From Clostridia bacterium (GTDB lineage: Bacteria > Bacillota > Clostridia > Christensenellales > UBA1242): a DNA stretch of 32,033 nt. The position numbers and the translations under genes were made by a program. Location: NCBI GenBank assembly GCA_016297915.1, contig JAEDFU010000014.1, positions 1 through 32,033 of the forward strand, given 5' to 3'. This document shows positions 14,807-22,566 of this stretch, piece after piece. Each line of letters opens with the position of its first letter. Within the stretch, counting starts at the first letter, position 1. The notes under the pieces were generated by a model that was given only the letters and a program-made list of their open reading frames with translations, did no database searches and was not told the DNA's origin.

Positions 14807-15853
14807 TTACTCAAAGAATGGTTGATTATGTATTATTTCGTTTGCGTTGGGTTTTAGTTCCTTGGCTTTGAGAAAATAGTATTTGGATTTGTTGTAATCA
14901 AGGCGGTAGTACAGCCTGCATAATTCTATGTATGGGATATAGTCATAATAATCTTTTTGGACAAATCCGTCGTTATTTATTGGGGTGATTAATGCTATAT
15001 TATACCAAAGGATTGCCATGTTTATTTTGTGAAGTTTCTCAAATGTGTTTGCAAGTACACAACAGGTTTCGCTTGACGGCATATATGTTGCTATTGAGTC
15101 TACGAGAGTGAGTTTTGCCTTTTGGGGTTGATTGGTTGCTAGATAACACTTGGCCAAAATTAAATGAGCTCCTGTGATGTTTGGTATGTAAGTGTCTCCA
15201 CTTTTCAAATATTTATTAAGTTCAGTAATGGCTTTTTTGTAATGTCCATTAAAGTAGAGTTCTCGTGAGTAGTAATACTGCTCTCTTGGATTAAAAGCTA
15301 CACCGTGACGAATGGCATATCTATAGAGTTTCAAATTCCTCTTGGGGTCGGATGCTTTGATTTTTCGATGCTCAATTTCAATGTCTGTATAAATTATTTT
15401 GCCATTAGGTGCAATTGCTTCATGGACAAAACCAACCCACTCAAAATCGCTAGACCTATTTAGTAGTCGTTCTCTATAAAATTCAAAAGTTGGTGCGCCT
15501 TCTACAAATCCCATTACATATTTAAACATATAACAATCGGCAGGACTTTCTGTATTTTTAAGTCGAATAATTTTTTGTATGTTCTCTGGGGATATTAGGT
15601 CGTCAGCATCTAGCCACATTATATAATCCTTGGTTGCTTTCGAAAAAGAAAAGTTTCTGGCTTTGGCAAAGTCGTTACACCACTCAAAATAATATATATT
15701 TTTGGTGTAAGTTTTGCAAATGTTTACAGTATTGTCTTTTGAGCCGGTGTCCACAATTATAATCTCGTCGGCAAACTCTTTTGCACAGTTGAGTATTCTT
15801 AAGATGACATCCTGTTCGTCTTTGACTATCATGCAGACCGAGATTGTAAACAT
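14807..15853 (-). CDS. GT2 family glycosyltransferase with TPR-like C-terminus (348 aa)
   Basis: The N-terminal half is a GT-A glycosyltransferase family 2 domain. It opens with MFTISVCMIVKDEQD, has DTGSKDNT at about 37-44 for nucleotide-sugar binding, and LDADD near 81-85 as the metal-binding acidic motif. The C-terminal half (about 195-340) is helical, with repeats like YYYSRELYFNGHYKKAI and HLILAKCYLATNQPQKAK that match tetratricopeptide repeats. It ends with the HNQPFFE type of tail seen in SunS-like and related GT2-TPR proteins. The acceptor may be a peptide or a surface glycan; it is not identifiable. The frame is open 24 codons further upstream, but AAGGAG lies 6 nt before the ATG at 15853 and settles the start. 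There is no membrane segment. It is divergent from the thioesterase gene. Confidence 0.85.
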   Translation of the reverse strand: MFTISVCMIVKDEQDVILRILNCAKEFADEIIIVDTGSKDNTVNICKTYTKNIYYFEWCNDFAKARNFSFSKATKDYIMWLDADDLISPENIQKIIRLKNTESPADCYMFKYVMGFVEGAPTFEFYRERLLNRSSDFEWVGFVHEAIAPNGKIIYTDIEIEHRKIKASDPKRNLKLYRYAIRHGVAFNPREQYYYSRELYFNGHYKKAITELNKYLKSGDTYIPNITGAHLILAKCYLATNQPQKAKLTLVDSIATYMPSSETCCVLANTFEKLHKINMAILWYNIALITPINNDGFVQKDYYDYIPYIELCRLYYRLDYNKSKYYFLKAKELKPNANEIIHNQPFFE

Positions 15854-15972
15854 TGTGCGCTCCTTAAAAAATTGTTGATTGGTGATTACTAAATAAATAT
15901 ATGCAATTAATTGTTTATGCGACACATCAAAACTTTTGTCTATGAGAATACATCAAAATTTGCATTTTTTGA

Positions 15973-15986
15973 TAAACAATTGTTTA
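15973..15986. promoter_or_regulatory. 14-bp palindrome in the divergent intergenic region
   Basis: TAAACAATTGTTTA is a perfect palindrome 43 nt upstream of the thioesterase start and 120 nt upstream of the glycosyltransferase start. A half-site, AATTGTTTA, recurs at 15908-15916. It could be an operator for one or both divergent genes. No clean -35/-10 pair was found for either gene here. Confidence 0.35.
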
Positions 15987-16028
15987 ATTTTGTGTTAGAC
16001 TACATTTGTAAAACATGGAGGTGTCAAA

Positions 16029-16766
16029 ATGGATTGCAAAACAACTCAAACAACCAAGGTATTATCTTCGCAAACAGATTTTAATGCGAGTGTGGGGTTA
16101 ATTGAGTCCTGTCAGTTTTTTCAAGACAACATGTGTGAGTTTTTTTATAATATTAAGTGTGACGGTGTAAGGCTTGTGCCTGCATGCCATGCATTTTGGG
16201 CTATCACAAAAAACAAAATTAGATTTTTGGATGATGTTAGGTGGTTGGACGAAATAGATATAACTACTAATCTATGCAAGTTGAGCGGTGTAAGGCTCAA
16301 TCTATCTAGCAAGATTGAGTGTGGTGGCGAGGCAAAAATGGTGTGCTTGCAAGAGCTTTGTGCAATGGATAGTGATACAAGAAAACTTAGGCTCGTAAAC
16401 ACTATTCCGCAGTTTCCTTGCGATATAGAGAGCAAAGAGGCTTATAGCGATATTCAGTTTGATAAGCTAAACTTTGAACTAACGGATAATCTTGTTGAAG
16501 AGGTTAAGGTCAATTCTACAAATATTGACTTTTTTGGTCATACAAATAATATCGAGTATGTCAAAATGATGTATTCCGTATTTCCTAGTTCGGAAATCAA
16601 AAAAATCAAACCAAGAGAATTTGAAATTCATTATCTCCAAGAAAGCAAAGAGGGCGACACTTTGGGAATTTATCGCAAAATAGAGGAAAATCAAGTGCTA
16701 TTTGAAATAAAAAAAGATAATAAGACTTTGGTTAGGGCAAAGTTAATTTTTGATAGATTGATTTGA
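16029..16766 (+). CDS. Acyl-ACP thioesterase family protein (245 aa)
   Basis: Double hot-dog protein of the FatA/FatB-like bacterial acyl-ACP thioesterase family, which releases free fatty acids from acyl carrier protein. The first hot-dog (about 10-130) includes the helix and strand around VRLVPACHAFWAITKNKIRF. The second (about 150-245) carries VNSTNIDFFGHTNNIEYVKMMYS, equivalent to the family's D-x-N-G-H-V-N-N-x-x-Y active-site loop, with H171, N173, N174 and Y177. Length is typical of bacterial members (about 240-250). It is cytoplasmic. GGAGGTG precedes the ATG. It stands alone between the divergent glycosyltransferase gene and the next promoter, so its link to lipid supply is inferred only from family. 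Confidence 0.8.
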   Translation: MDCKTTQTTKVLSSQTDFNASVGLIESCQFFQDNMCEFFYNIKCDGVRLVPACHAFWAITKNKIRFLDDVRWLDEIDITTNLCKLSGVRLNLSSKIECGGEAKMVCLQELCAMDSDTRKLRLVNTIPQFPCDIESKEAYSDIQFDKLNFELTDNLVEEVKVNSTNIDFFGHTNNIEYVKMMYSVFPSSEIKKIKPREFEIHYLQESKEGDTLGIYRKIEENQVLFEIKKDNKTLVRAKLIFDRLI

Positions 16767-16771
16767 AAAAA

Positions 16772-16801
16772 TTGACAATAGTATAGTTTATTTGTTAAAA
16801 T
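16772..16801 (+). promoter_or_regulatory. Promoter for the DJ-1/walJ unit
   Basis: TTGACA (16772-16777), an 18-nt spacer, and TAAAAT (16796-16801), starting 6 nt after the thioesterase stop. The leader is about 68 nt. Confidence 0.65.
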
Positions 16802-16875
16802 TTAGATGCTTAAATATCTGGGACAAAATTGGTGCTTGGGGTATTGTGGCATCAATTTTTTTGTAAGGGGGAAAT

Positions 16876-17424
16876 ATGAAAAAAGTAAGTATGATTCTAG
16901 CCGACGGATTTGAAGAAATGGAGGCTATTTGTACTATTGACATACTAAGACGAGCTGGTGTTAGAGTTGATATAATTGGACTCAACGATACAACAATAAC
17001 AGGTTCACACGATATAACTTTAATTGCTGACGAAAAATTTGATTACTATGGAGTGCTTGATTACGACGGAATTGTCTTTGCTGGTGGTATGAAAAATGCT
17101 ATGACTTTGTCTGAAAATCAGGATATCTTAAATTTGATAAATCACTATAACGAATTAGGCAAATTGATTGCAGGAATCTGTGCAACGCCGGCAATTGTCT
17201 TTAGCAAGACAAATATATTAGACGGCAAAAATGCTACTTGCTATCCTGATGAGGAATTAATTTCCAAATTAAAAAATGCAAACTATGTAGACAAATGTGC
17301 GGTTGTGTGCGATAATATTATCACTAGCCAAAGCCCTTATACGGCAATGGCGTTTGGAATAAGTATTGCTAGTTATCTTGGGCTTGATGTAGATGCTTTG
17401 CAACTAGCCCTAAAAGGAAATTAA
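16876..17424 (+). CDS. DJ-1/PfpI family protein (182 aa)
   Basis: Single-domain DJ-1/ThiJ/PfpI protein. GFEEMEA (11-17) holds the conserved glutamate E14 near the nucleophile, FAGGM (68-72) is the glycine turn, and AGICATPAIV (99-108) is the nucleophile elbow with C102. Length matches YajL/DJ-1-type members. These proteins act in protection against oxidative or carbonyl stress, as glyoxalase or chaperone-like activities; the exact activity cannot be told from sequence. AGGGGGAAAT gives a strong ribosome binding site. It is followed after 1 nt by walJ and is likely co-transcribed with it. Confidence 0.9.
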   Translation: MKKVSMILADGFEEMEAICTIDILRRAGVRVDIIGLNDTTITGSHDITLIADEKFDYYGVLDYDGIVFAGGMKNAMTLSENQDILNLINHYNELGKLIAGICATPAIVFSKTNILDGKNATCYPDEELISKLKNANYVDKCAVVCDNIITSQSPYTAMAFGISIASYLGLDVDALQLALKGN

Positions 17425-17425
17425 T

Positions 17426-18205
17426 ATGAAAGTTTGTTCGCTTGCGAGTTCGTCCAAGGGAAATTGTACAATTGTCTATAATGAAAATCAAATTCTCATT
17501 GTTGATATGGGGATACCCTATAAGGAGTTTTTGGAAAAATTACAACTTCTGGGGCTTGATATAGATAATGTAATTGGTGCGGTTGTGTCACACGAACATT
17601 GTGACCACATCAAGGGGCTCCTCGCTTTTTATAATGCAACTGGCAAAAAAATTTTTTGCCACTATAATTCTGTTGACGGAATAATCAAAAAAATTAAAAT
17701 TTCGAAGTCGGCACTTGTTAGATTTGATAGCAAGTTTGAACTTGGAGATTTTGTTATAGATCCATTTGAGGTTAGCCACGATGTTTTTTGTGTGGGATTT
17801 AATATTTATGAAAATTCAAACAAGATAAGTATTGTGACCGATTTGGGATATACTACTAATGTAGTCGTTCAAAGACTATATGATAGCAGATTGGTTATAT
17901 TAGAGGCAAATCACGACGAAAAAATGGTTATGACCGGCAAGTATCCGCCTATCCTAAAGTCGAGGATACTAAGCAAAAAAGGTCACCTTAGCAATACAAA
18001 CAGTGCCAAGGTTGTGGCTGAACTTGCACAACACAATGTCAAGCAAATAGTTTTTGGCCACCTAAGTGAAGAGAATAATACTCCTCAGGTTTGTTATGAT
18101 ACAATTGCCAAGTATCTTGAAAGTGTAGGGATTGAGCCTCAAGTAAATATAAAACTAGATATTGCCAAGCCTCATGGTGTAGGGCCAATATATGTTGTAA
18201 AATAA
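17426..18205 (+). CDS. walJ: MBL-fold metallohydrolase WalJ/YycJ (259 aa)
   Basis: Metallo-beta-lactamase fold protein of the YycJ/WalJ/VicX family. The zinc motif SHEHCDH lies at 55-61 (H56, H58, D60, H61), with further ligands in SHD (about 115-117), TDLGYT and the final GHLS loop near 210. VFGHLSEENNTP is a family signature. Members have been linked to nuclease activity and to the WalRK cell-wall regulon; the substrate is unproven here. It starts 1 nt after the DJ-1 stop with AAAAGGA upstream. The HtrA-like gene follows 26 nt later and rlmH comes further down, the same order as walJ-htrC-rlmH in Bacillus. The walRK and yycHI genes are not in this window. Confidence 0.9.
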   Translation: MKVCSLASSSKGNCTIVYNENQILIVDMGIPYKEFLEKLQLLGLDIDNVIGAVVSHEHCDHIKGLLAFYNATGKKIFCHYNSVDGIIKKIKISKSALVRFDSKFELGDFVIDPFEVSHDVFCVGFNIYENSNKISIVTDLGYTTNVVVQRLYDSRLVILEANHDEKMVMTGKYPPILKSRILSKKGHLSNTNSAKVVAELAQHNVKQIVFGHLSEENNTPQVCYDTIAKYLESVGIEPQVNIKLDIAKPHGVGPIYVVK

Positions 18206-18231
18206 CCATCTGCACAAAGGATGGTTTTTTT
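18204..18231 (+). promoter_or_regulatory. Terminator-like hairpin containing the htrA ribosome binding site
   Basis: AACCATC 18204-18210 pairs with GATGGTT 18220-18226, followed by a T-run to 18231. The ATG of the next gene is immediately after it (18232). The Shine-Dalgarno AAAGGA (18216-18221) lies in the loop and first bases of the 3' arm. The hairpin therefore looks both like an intrinsic terminator for walJ and like a structure that can hide the start site of htrA. Confidence 0.6.
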
Positions 18232-19221
18232 ATGAAAAAAGTTTTTGCAATAATACTTATGTCTCTTTGTCTTGTGGGTTGCAGTGCGTCCACAGATAAT
18301 CTTAAGGGTGCTAAGATTGTACTCGAAAGAGCGTCTGGTACTGTGGATATTGCTTCAAGTGTGCGTCCAGCAATAGTTGGAATCAGTGGCGAAACTGATA
18401 GTTCATCATCGGTCGGTAGTGGGGTTTGCGTGACAGAAAGTGGGCACATATTGACAAATTCTCATGTGGTTCATGACTGCAAAGACATAGTTTTGTATCT
18501 AGCGGACAAATCTACAACTACGGCAGATATTGTTTATGAAGATACTGTTTTGGATCTTGCAATATTAAAGAGCCACATAAGCATTCCGTATCTTCCGCTT
18601 GGAAGTAGTGATGATTTGCAGGTGGGGCAAGATGTTTTGGCTGTTGGAACTCCACTTAGTTTGACACTTGTACACTCGTTTACTAAGGGCATTATTTCGG
18701 CACTTAATCGAACACTAAAAGTTGGTAGTTCAAATGGCGAGGGATATATGCAAAATCTAATACAACACGATGCGAGTCTAAATCCCGGTAATAGCGGTGG
18801 ACCACTTATAAATTCAAATGGCGAGGTCGTTGGAATTAATACTCTCAAAATCAGTAGCGGTGAGGGAATTGGTTTTGCAATTCCTGCCAAGAGCTTTAGG
18901 TCTTTGCTATCAAGCTTGGCAACCAAGATTAATTATCAAGTGCCAAAGCTTGGAGTGTACGGATTTGACAATGAGATAGCTTCGTATAAGGGCAAGAATG
19001 ATTTGCAAAGGGGTTTTTATATCTTGGATGTAGCTAGCACTAGTCCGCTTAAGAGTATAGGAGTTGTAAGTGGCTCGGTTATAACTAAGATTAATAATCG
19101 TGATGTAAATAATACTCTTGATCTCAAAGACGAACTCTATAGATGTTCGGCTGGTCAAAGAGTTCAGGTGTCGTATTTCAAGAACGGCAAAAATTATACA
19201 GGTATTTTGGTCTTGGACTAA
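18232..19221 (+). CDS. HtrA/DegP-like serine protease, lipoprotein (329 aa)
   Basis: Trypsin-like protease of the HtrA family for surface protein quality control. The N-terminus is a lipoprotein signal ending LVGC, with lipidated C17; most Firmicute HtrA proteins are instead held by a membrane helix. The catalytic triad is H78 (TNSHVV), D108 (VLDLAI) and S188 (GNSGGP). The C-terminal part (about 235-329) fits a single PDZ domain, with GVVSGSVITKINNRDVNN typical of its peptide-binding half. At 329 aa it is short for the family (usually 380-450) because the linker and cytoplasmic parts are missing. It lies directly after walJ, as htrC (yycK) does in Bacillus. Its ribosome binding site is inside a terminator hairpin. 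Confidence 0.9.
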   Translation: MKKVFAIILMSLCLVGCSASTDNLKGAKIVLERASGTVDIASSVRPAIVGISGETDSSSSVGSGVCVTESGHILTNSHVVHDCKDIVLYLADKSTTTADIVYEDTVLDLAILKSHISIPYLPLGSSDDLQVGQDVLAVGTPLSLTLVHSFTKGIISALNRTLKVGSSNGEGYMQNLIQHDASLNPGNSGGPLINSNGEVVGINTLKISSGEGIGFAIPAKSFRSLLSSLATKINYQVPKLGVYGFDNEIASYKGKNDLQRGFYILDVASTSPLKSIGVVSGSVITKINNRDVNNTLDLKDELYRCSAGQRVQVSYFKNGKNYTGILVLD

Positions 19222-19241
19222 GAGAAAAAATGCCAAAATTG

Positions 19242-19277
19242 AATCTAGCAAACAATCGTTATTTGCTAGATTTTTTT
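19242..19277 (+). terminator. Strong intrinsic terminator after htrA
   Basis: AATCTAGCAAA 19242-19252 pairs perfectly with TTTGCTAGATT 19262-19272 (11 bp), with T's to 19277. Confidence 0.85.
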
Positions 19278-19320
19278 GTCTTTTTTGTGGACTTGTGAAC
19301 ATAAACTTTGCCCCAAATAC

Positions 19321-19349
19321 TTGATAATATATAATTTTTATAGTAATAT
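19321..19349 (+). promoter_or_regulatory. Promoter for the CPBP-rlmH-tadA operon
   Basis: TTGATA (19321-19326), a 17-nt spacer, and TAATAT (19344-19349). The leader is about 65 nt. Confidence 0.6.
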
Positions 19350-19363
19350 AATATTGAAAGTGC

Positions 19364-19387
19364 GTCCGAAGTATATGTGTATCGGAC
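19364..19387 (+). promoter_or_regulatory. Leader hairpin before the first CPBP gene
   Basis: GTCCGA 19364-19369 pairs with TCGGAC 19382-19387 around a 12-nt loop in the predicted 5' leader. No T-run follows, so it is not a terminator. It may stabilise the mRNA or bind a regulator. Confidence 0.3.
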
Positions 19388-19420
19388 ACGATAAAATCAA
19401 ATTTTTAGTTTGGAGTCGTA

Positions 19421-20491
19421 ATGGATAACGAAAAAAATTTTCAGACAAAAAACAAATACGGTCTAGTTGATGCATTTAAATGTTTTTTCTTTTTGATTAT
19501 AGTTACTGCTGGTGTTTCTATCATCATGCAAATAATTGGCAATATTGTTGCATCAAGCACTGGTAGAACTTATGAGCAGGTTGCATCAGGTGAGGTTTTT
19601 CAAATTTTGACTTATATCTTAAGTCCAGTGGTCTTCATAATTTACTTTTTTGTCTATAATGCTATCAAAAAAGTTAGCAACAAAGACGCGGTGTCTGATG
19701 GACAAAAAATCAGCCTTTTGCCAATTTCGATTTCTATGGTGCTTGCGGTAATTTGTATCTTTTTGTTTACGCCATTTATGAATCTTATTGACTATTGGTT
19801 TGAGTGCATTGGTTTCCATATGGACAACACAATTCCTCTTTACGAAAAGATGACAACCAGTGGCGGATACTTTTTCCTTGGGGTATTTATATTTGCACTA
19901 CTTCCAGCGGTTGCCGAGGAACTTATCTTTAGAGGAATTATCCAAAAGAGTTTGTCCACAAAACTAAACGGCATAGCAACTATCGCTCTTACTACAATCA
20001 TGTTTACTCTAATGCATGGTTCTTTGCAACAAACAGTTTATCAATTGATAGTAGGTATAATGCTAAGCTACATGGTTTGCGTTGGTGGCTCAATCCTTTA
20101 CTCCATTATTCTTCACTTTTTCAATAACTTTTTTGTACTACTATTTAGTACTTTTGATATTGTTTCGTATTTAAACTCGGATAGCACAATATACTATAAT
20201 GTATTCAGCCAAATTTTCCCATTCTTGATATTCTTGCTTGGAGTTGTTTTGGTTGCAATTTTATTTTGGGTTTTGAAGTATTTGCGTAACAAGAACTTCT
20301 TTAGATATGACCCAAAAGCCAAAAAGAAAGTTAAAAAAGTTGAACCAGTAATCCTAAAAGAGCCAGACAAACTAAGACTTAAGGATTTGTGGGGCAATGC
20401 AACTTACAACGAAAAAATATTTATCCTATGCAGTTTTGTATTGGTAGGACTAATTTGGATAATTAATACGGTTAGCGGATTTATAGCATAA
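19421..20491 (+). CDS. CPBP family intramembrane protease 1 (356 aa)
   Basis: Polytopic membrane protein with the three CPBP (Abi/CAAX-protease and bacteriocin-processing) motifs: EELIFRG at 166-172, the single catalytic-type His in LMHGSLQQ (H199), and HFFNN at 232-236. About eight membrane segments are visible, plus one C-terminal helix after a Lys-rich loop (about 289-318). Family members process prenylated or surface peptides or give bacteriocin immunity; the substrate here is unknown. GGAG precedes the ATG. It is followed 2 nt later by a second CPBP gene with the same layout, including the basic loop and the final hydrophobic helix, so the two arose by tandem duplication and may act as a pair. 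Confidence 0.88.
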   Translation: MDNEKNFQTKNKYGLVDAFKCFFFLIIVTAGVSIIMQIIGNIVASSTGRTYEQVASGEVFQILTYILSPVVFIIYFFVYNAIKKVSNKDAVSDGQKISLLPISISMVLAVICIFLFTPFMNLIDYWFECIGFHMDNTIPLYEKMTTSGGYFFLGVFIFALLPAVAEELIFRGIIQKSLSTKLNGIATIALTTIMFTLMHGSLQQTVYQLIVGIMLSYMVCVGGSILYSIILHFFNNFFVLLFSTFDIVSYLNSDSTIYYNVFSQIFPFLIFLLGVVLVAILFWVLKYLRNKNFFRYDPKAKKKVKKVEPVILKEPDKLRLKDLWGNATYNEKIFILCSFVLVGLIWIINTVSGFIA

Positions 20492-20493
20492 AA

Positions 20494-21627
20494 ATGAAAT
20501 ATTACACAGTCGAAAGCAAAAATAAATCAATATTCAAAGTATTTGCCATATATTACATTTGTATGGTTGTGTTTTGCTTGCTCCGAATTTTTTCAAGTTC
20601 GGGGATGTTGGTGTCAGGCATTGCTGGAGATATAATATTTTCACTGCTTGTCCAAATTGGAACACTATTTTTGCTTCCATTATTTTTGACTTGTACTCTA
20701 ATTGGTGACTCGCCAAAAAAACTATTCAAAGATTGCAACTTTGAAAAAATAAACATCCAAACAGTACTTATAAGTATTGTTTTGGGGATACTTTGTTTCT
20801 TTATAAACATCGGCGTATCATCGCTATTTACAGGTATTCTTACTTTTACTGGATTTAGATATTATGGCGGAGCTGGAGATAGTAACTATGAGCTTTGGAA
20901 CTTCTTCCTCCAAATATTCTTGGTGGCAGTGCTCCCTGCTTTTTGCGAAGAATTTTTGCATAGAGGAATAGTCTTGCAGGGTATTAAGCATATGGGATTC
21001 AAAAAGGCAATAGTTATATCTGCACTACTCTTTGGACTATTACACTTCAACATTACTCAAACAGCATATGCTTTCGTAATCGGACTAATCCTTGGATTTG
21101 TTGCGGTTGTTTCCAAAAATATTTATCCAGCAATTATAATTCACTTTATGAACAACTTTATGTCTGTATACTTAGACTTTGCAAGTGCTAGGGGTTGGGC
21201 TTTTGGAGATAGTCTCGAAAAATTACAAAATGCTTTGTCTAGTGGAAACGGCGTCTGGGTGTTCTTTGTAACAGCAATCTTTATGATTGTGGTTGTGGCA
21301 CTCCTTTGTCTATTTGTTTGGTTGTTATATAAGCAATCAATGCTACGCAAGGTCAACAAGGCAATTAACGAAGTTTACTATGCTCCAAATATTTCAAACG
21401 ATGCACGAATTGTTGTAGATAGAGAAAACGAAATTAAGGATTTGCTTGAAAATAGCACGCTACTTAATTTGACATACAAAAAAATGGATAACCCAATAGA
21501 CATAGTTTTGCCTAAGGAAAAATCTAGATACAAAGTTAAGCCAAAAGACAAGATATTCCTCTGGGCATCCATAGTCCTTGGTGGGCTTGTAACGCTGTTT
21601 ACATACATCTGGGGGCTTATTACATGA
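20494..21627 (+). CDS. CPBP family intramembrane protease 2 (377 aa)
   Basis: Tandem paralogue of the previous gene. The motifs are CEEFLHRG (151-158, E152/E153/R157), LLHFNITQ (H184) and IHFMNN (H217, N220, N221). About eight membrane helices are seen, with a soluble charged region (about 284-350) and a last helix ending WGLIT. It has no clear Shine-Dalgarno and starts 2 nt after the first gene's stop, so it is probably translated by coupling. Its stop codon overlaps the rlmH start (ATGA at 21624-21627), which ties both proteases to ribosomal maturation genes in one operon. Substrate unknown. Confidence 0.88.
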   Translation: MKYYTVESKNKSIFKVFAIYYICMVVFCLLRIFSSSGMLVSGIAGDIIFSLLVQIGTLFLLPLFLTCTLIGDSPKKLFKDCNFEKINIQTVLISIVLGILCFFINIGVSSLFTGILTFTGFRYYGGAGDSNYELWNFFLQIFLVAVLPAFCEEFLHRGIVLQGIKHMGFKKAIVISALLFGLLHFNITQTAYAFVIGLILGFVAVVSKNIYPAIIIHFMNNFMSVYLDFASARGWAFGDSLEKLQNALSSGNGVWVFFVTAIFMIVVVALLCLFVWLLYKQSMLRKVNKAINEVYYAPNISNDARIVVDRENEIKDLLENSTLLNLTYKKMDNPIDIVLPKEKSRYKVKPKDKIFLWASIVLGGLVTLFTYIWGLIT

Positions 21628-22094
21628 AGATAAATGTCGTTTGTGTTGGAAACCTAAAGGAAAAATATTTGCTTGAGTGTCAAAAAGAATATATTAAGCG
21701 AATAAGCAGATTTCATGCAATTAATATTATCGAGATTGGTGAGGAAAAGTTGCCAAAAAATTATTCGCCAGCTGATGTCTCCAAGTGTCTTGTTCGTGAG
21801 GGCAAAAAGATTGAGGGATTGCTTGCCGGATATGTGGTCGTACTTGATATTTTGGGCAAACAGTTAGATAGTGTGGAACTATCCAAGCAGATTGAAAACG
21901 CCTCGCTTAATTTTGATACAATAACCTTTGTAATTGGCAGTAGTTTTGGAATTAGTGAGGATATCAAGGCTAGAGCAAATCTAAGATTGAGTTTTTCCAA
22001 AATGACTTTTCCACATCAATTATTTAGAGTTATGCTTCTTGAGCAGATTTATAGATCTGCCACAATTTCAAATAATATTTTGTATCACAAGTAG
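21624..22094 (+). CDS. rlmH: 23S rRNA (pseudouridine-1915-N3)-methyltransferase RlmH
   Basis: A 156-aa SPOUT methyltransferase that methylates pseudouridine 1915 of 23S rRNA in the assembled ribosome, using SAM. The family order is complete: VGNLKEKYL near the N-terminus, EGKKIEGLL, VVLDILGKQLDS, FVIGSSFGIS (about 102-111) in the SAM-binding knot, then MTFPHQLFRVMLLEQIYRSATI and a C-terminal YHK. Length is typical (155-160). The knot has GSSFG where GGSLG or GGAxG is common, a mild variation. The start codon overlaps the stop of the CPBP gene (ATGA). tadA follows after 7 nt. In Bacillus, rlmH also lies near walJ-htrC. Confidence 0.95.
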   Translation: MKINVVCVGNLKEKYLLECQKEYIKRISRFHAINIIEIGEEKLPKNYSPADVSKCLVREGKKIEGLLAGYVVVLDILGKQLDSVELSKQIENASLNFDTITFVIGSSFGISEDIKARANLRLSFSKMTFPHQLFRVMLLEQIYRSATISNNILYHK

Positions 22095-22101
22095 GCACTA
22101 T

Positions 22102-22566
22102 ATGCAAGACTTGGATTATATGAAAATATGCCTTAAACTAGCGTGCAAATGCCAAAAATATAACGATGTGCCAGTGGGTGCGATTATTGTAAAAAATGGG
22201 GTCATTGTAGCAAAGGCGTATAACCAAAAGGAAAAAAGAAATAGCACCATATCTCATGCTGAAATTTTAGCAATCGAAAAGGCGAACAAAGTCCTTGGTG
22301 CAAATTTGAGTGGATGTACTCTTTTTACAACAAAAGAGCCATGCCTTATGTGTATGGGCGCAATACTTAGTGCGAGAATAGACAAAGTGGTCTTTGGTGC
22401 GTATGATTTGCGTTTTGGAACGCAGGACATTGCAACAAATAATAATTTTAATCACAAATGCGAAATTGTAGGTGGAGTTCTCAAAGATGAATGTTCGGAG
22501 ATTTTGACTAATTTTTTCAAAAGTTTGAGGCAAAAAAATGGAAGTAAAAACCAAATTAAAAATTAA
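22102..22566 (+). CDS. tadA: tRNA adenosine(34) deaminase TadA (154 aa)
   Basis: Converts A34 to inosine in tRNA-Arg(ACG), allowing decoding of CGC and CGA. It has the deaminase zinc site H52-A-E54 (SHAEIL) and P80-C81-x-x-C84 (EPCLMCMGA), preceded by DVPVGAIIV (22-30). The frame is open upstream inside rlmH, but the family N-terminus (DYMKICLKLA) begins right after the ATG at 22102, which is 7 nt past the rlmH stop; the ribosome binding site is weak. Length is normal. The last 29 nt overlap the start of the GlmU-like gene. It is part of the CPBP-rlmH-tadA operon. Confidence 0.93.
   Translation: MQDLDYMKICLKLACKCQKYNDVPVGAIIVKNGVIVAKAYNQKEKRNSTISHAEILAIEKANKVLGANLSGCTLFTTKEPCLMCMGAILSARIDKVVFGAYDLRFGTQDIATNNNFNHKCEIVGGVLKDECSEILTNFFKSLRQKNGSKNQIKN

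Noticed and set aside
15854..15925. 24-codon N-terminal extension of the glycosyltransferase
   Set aside because: AAGGAG sits 6 nt before the internal ATG and the GT2 fold starts right there.
22039..22101. Upstream start for tadA inside rlmH
   Set aside because: The family N-terminus begins at the ATG at 22102; the extra residues are an off-frame reading of the conserved rlmH end.
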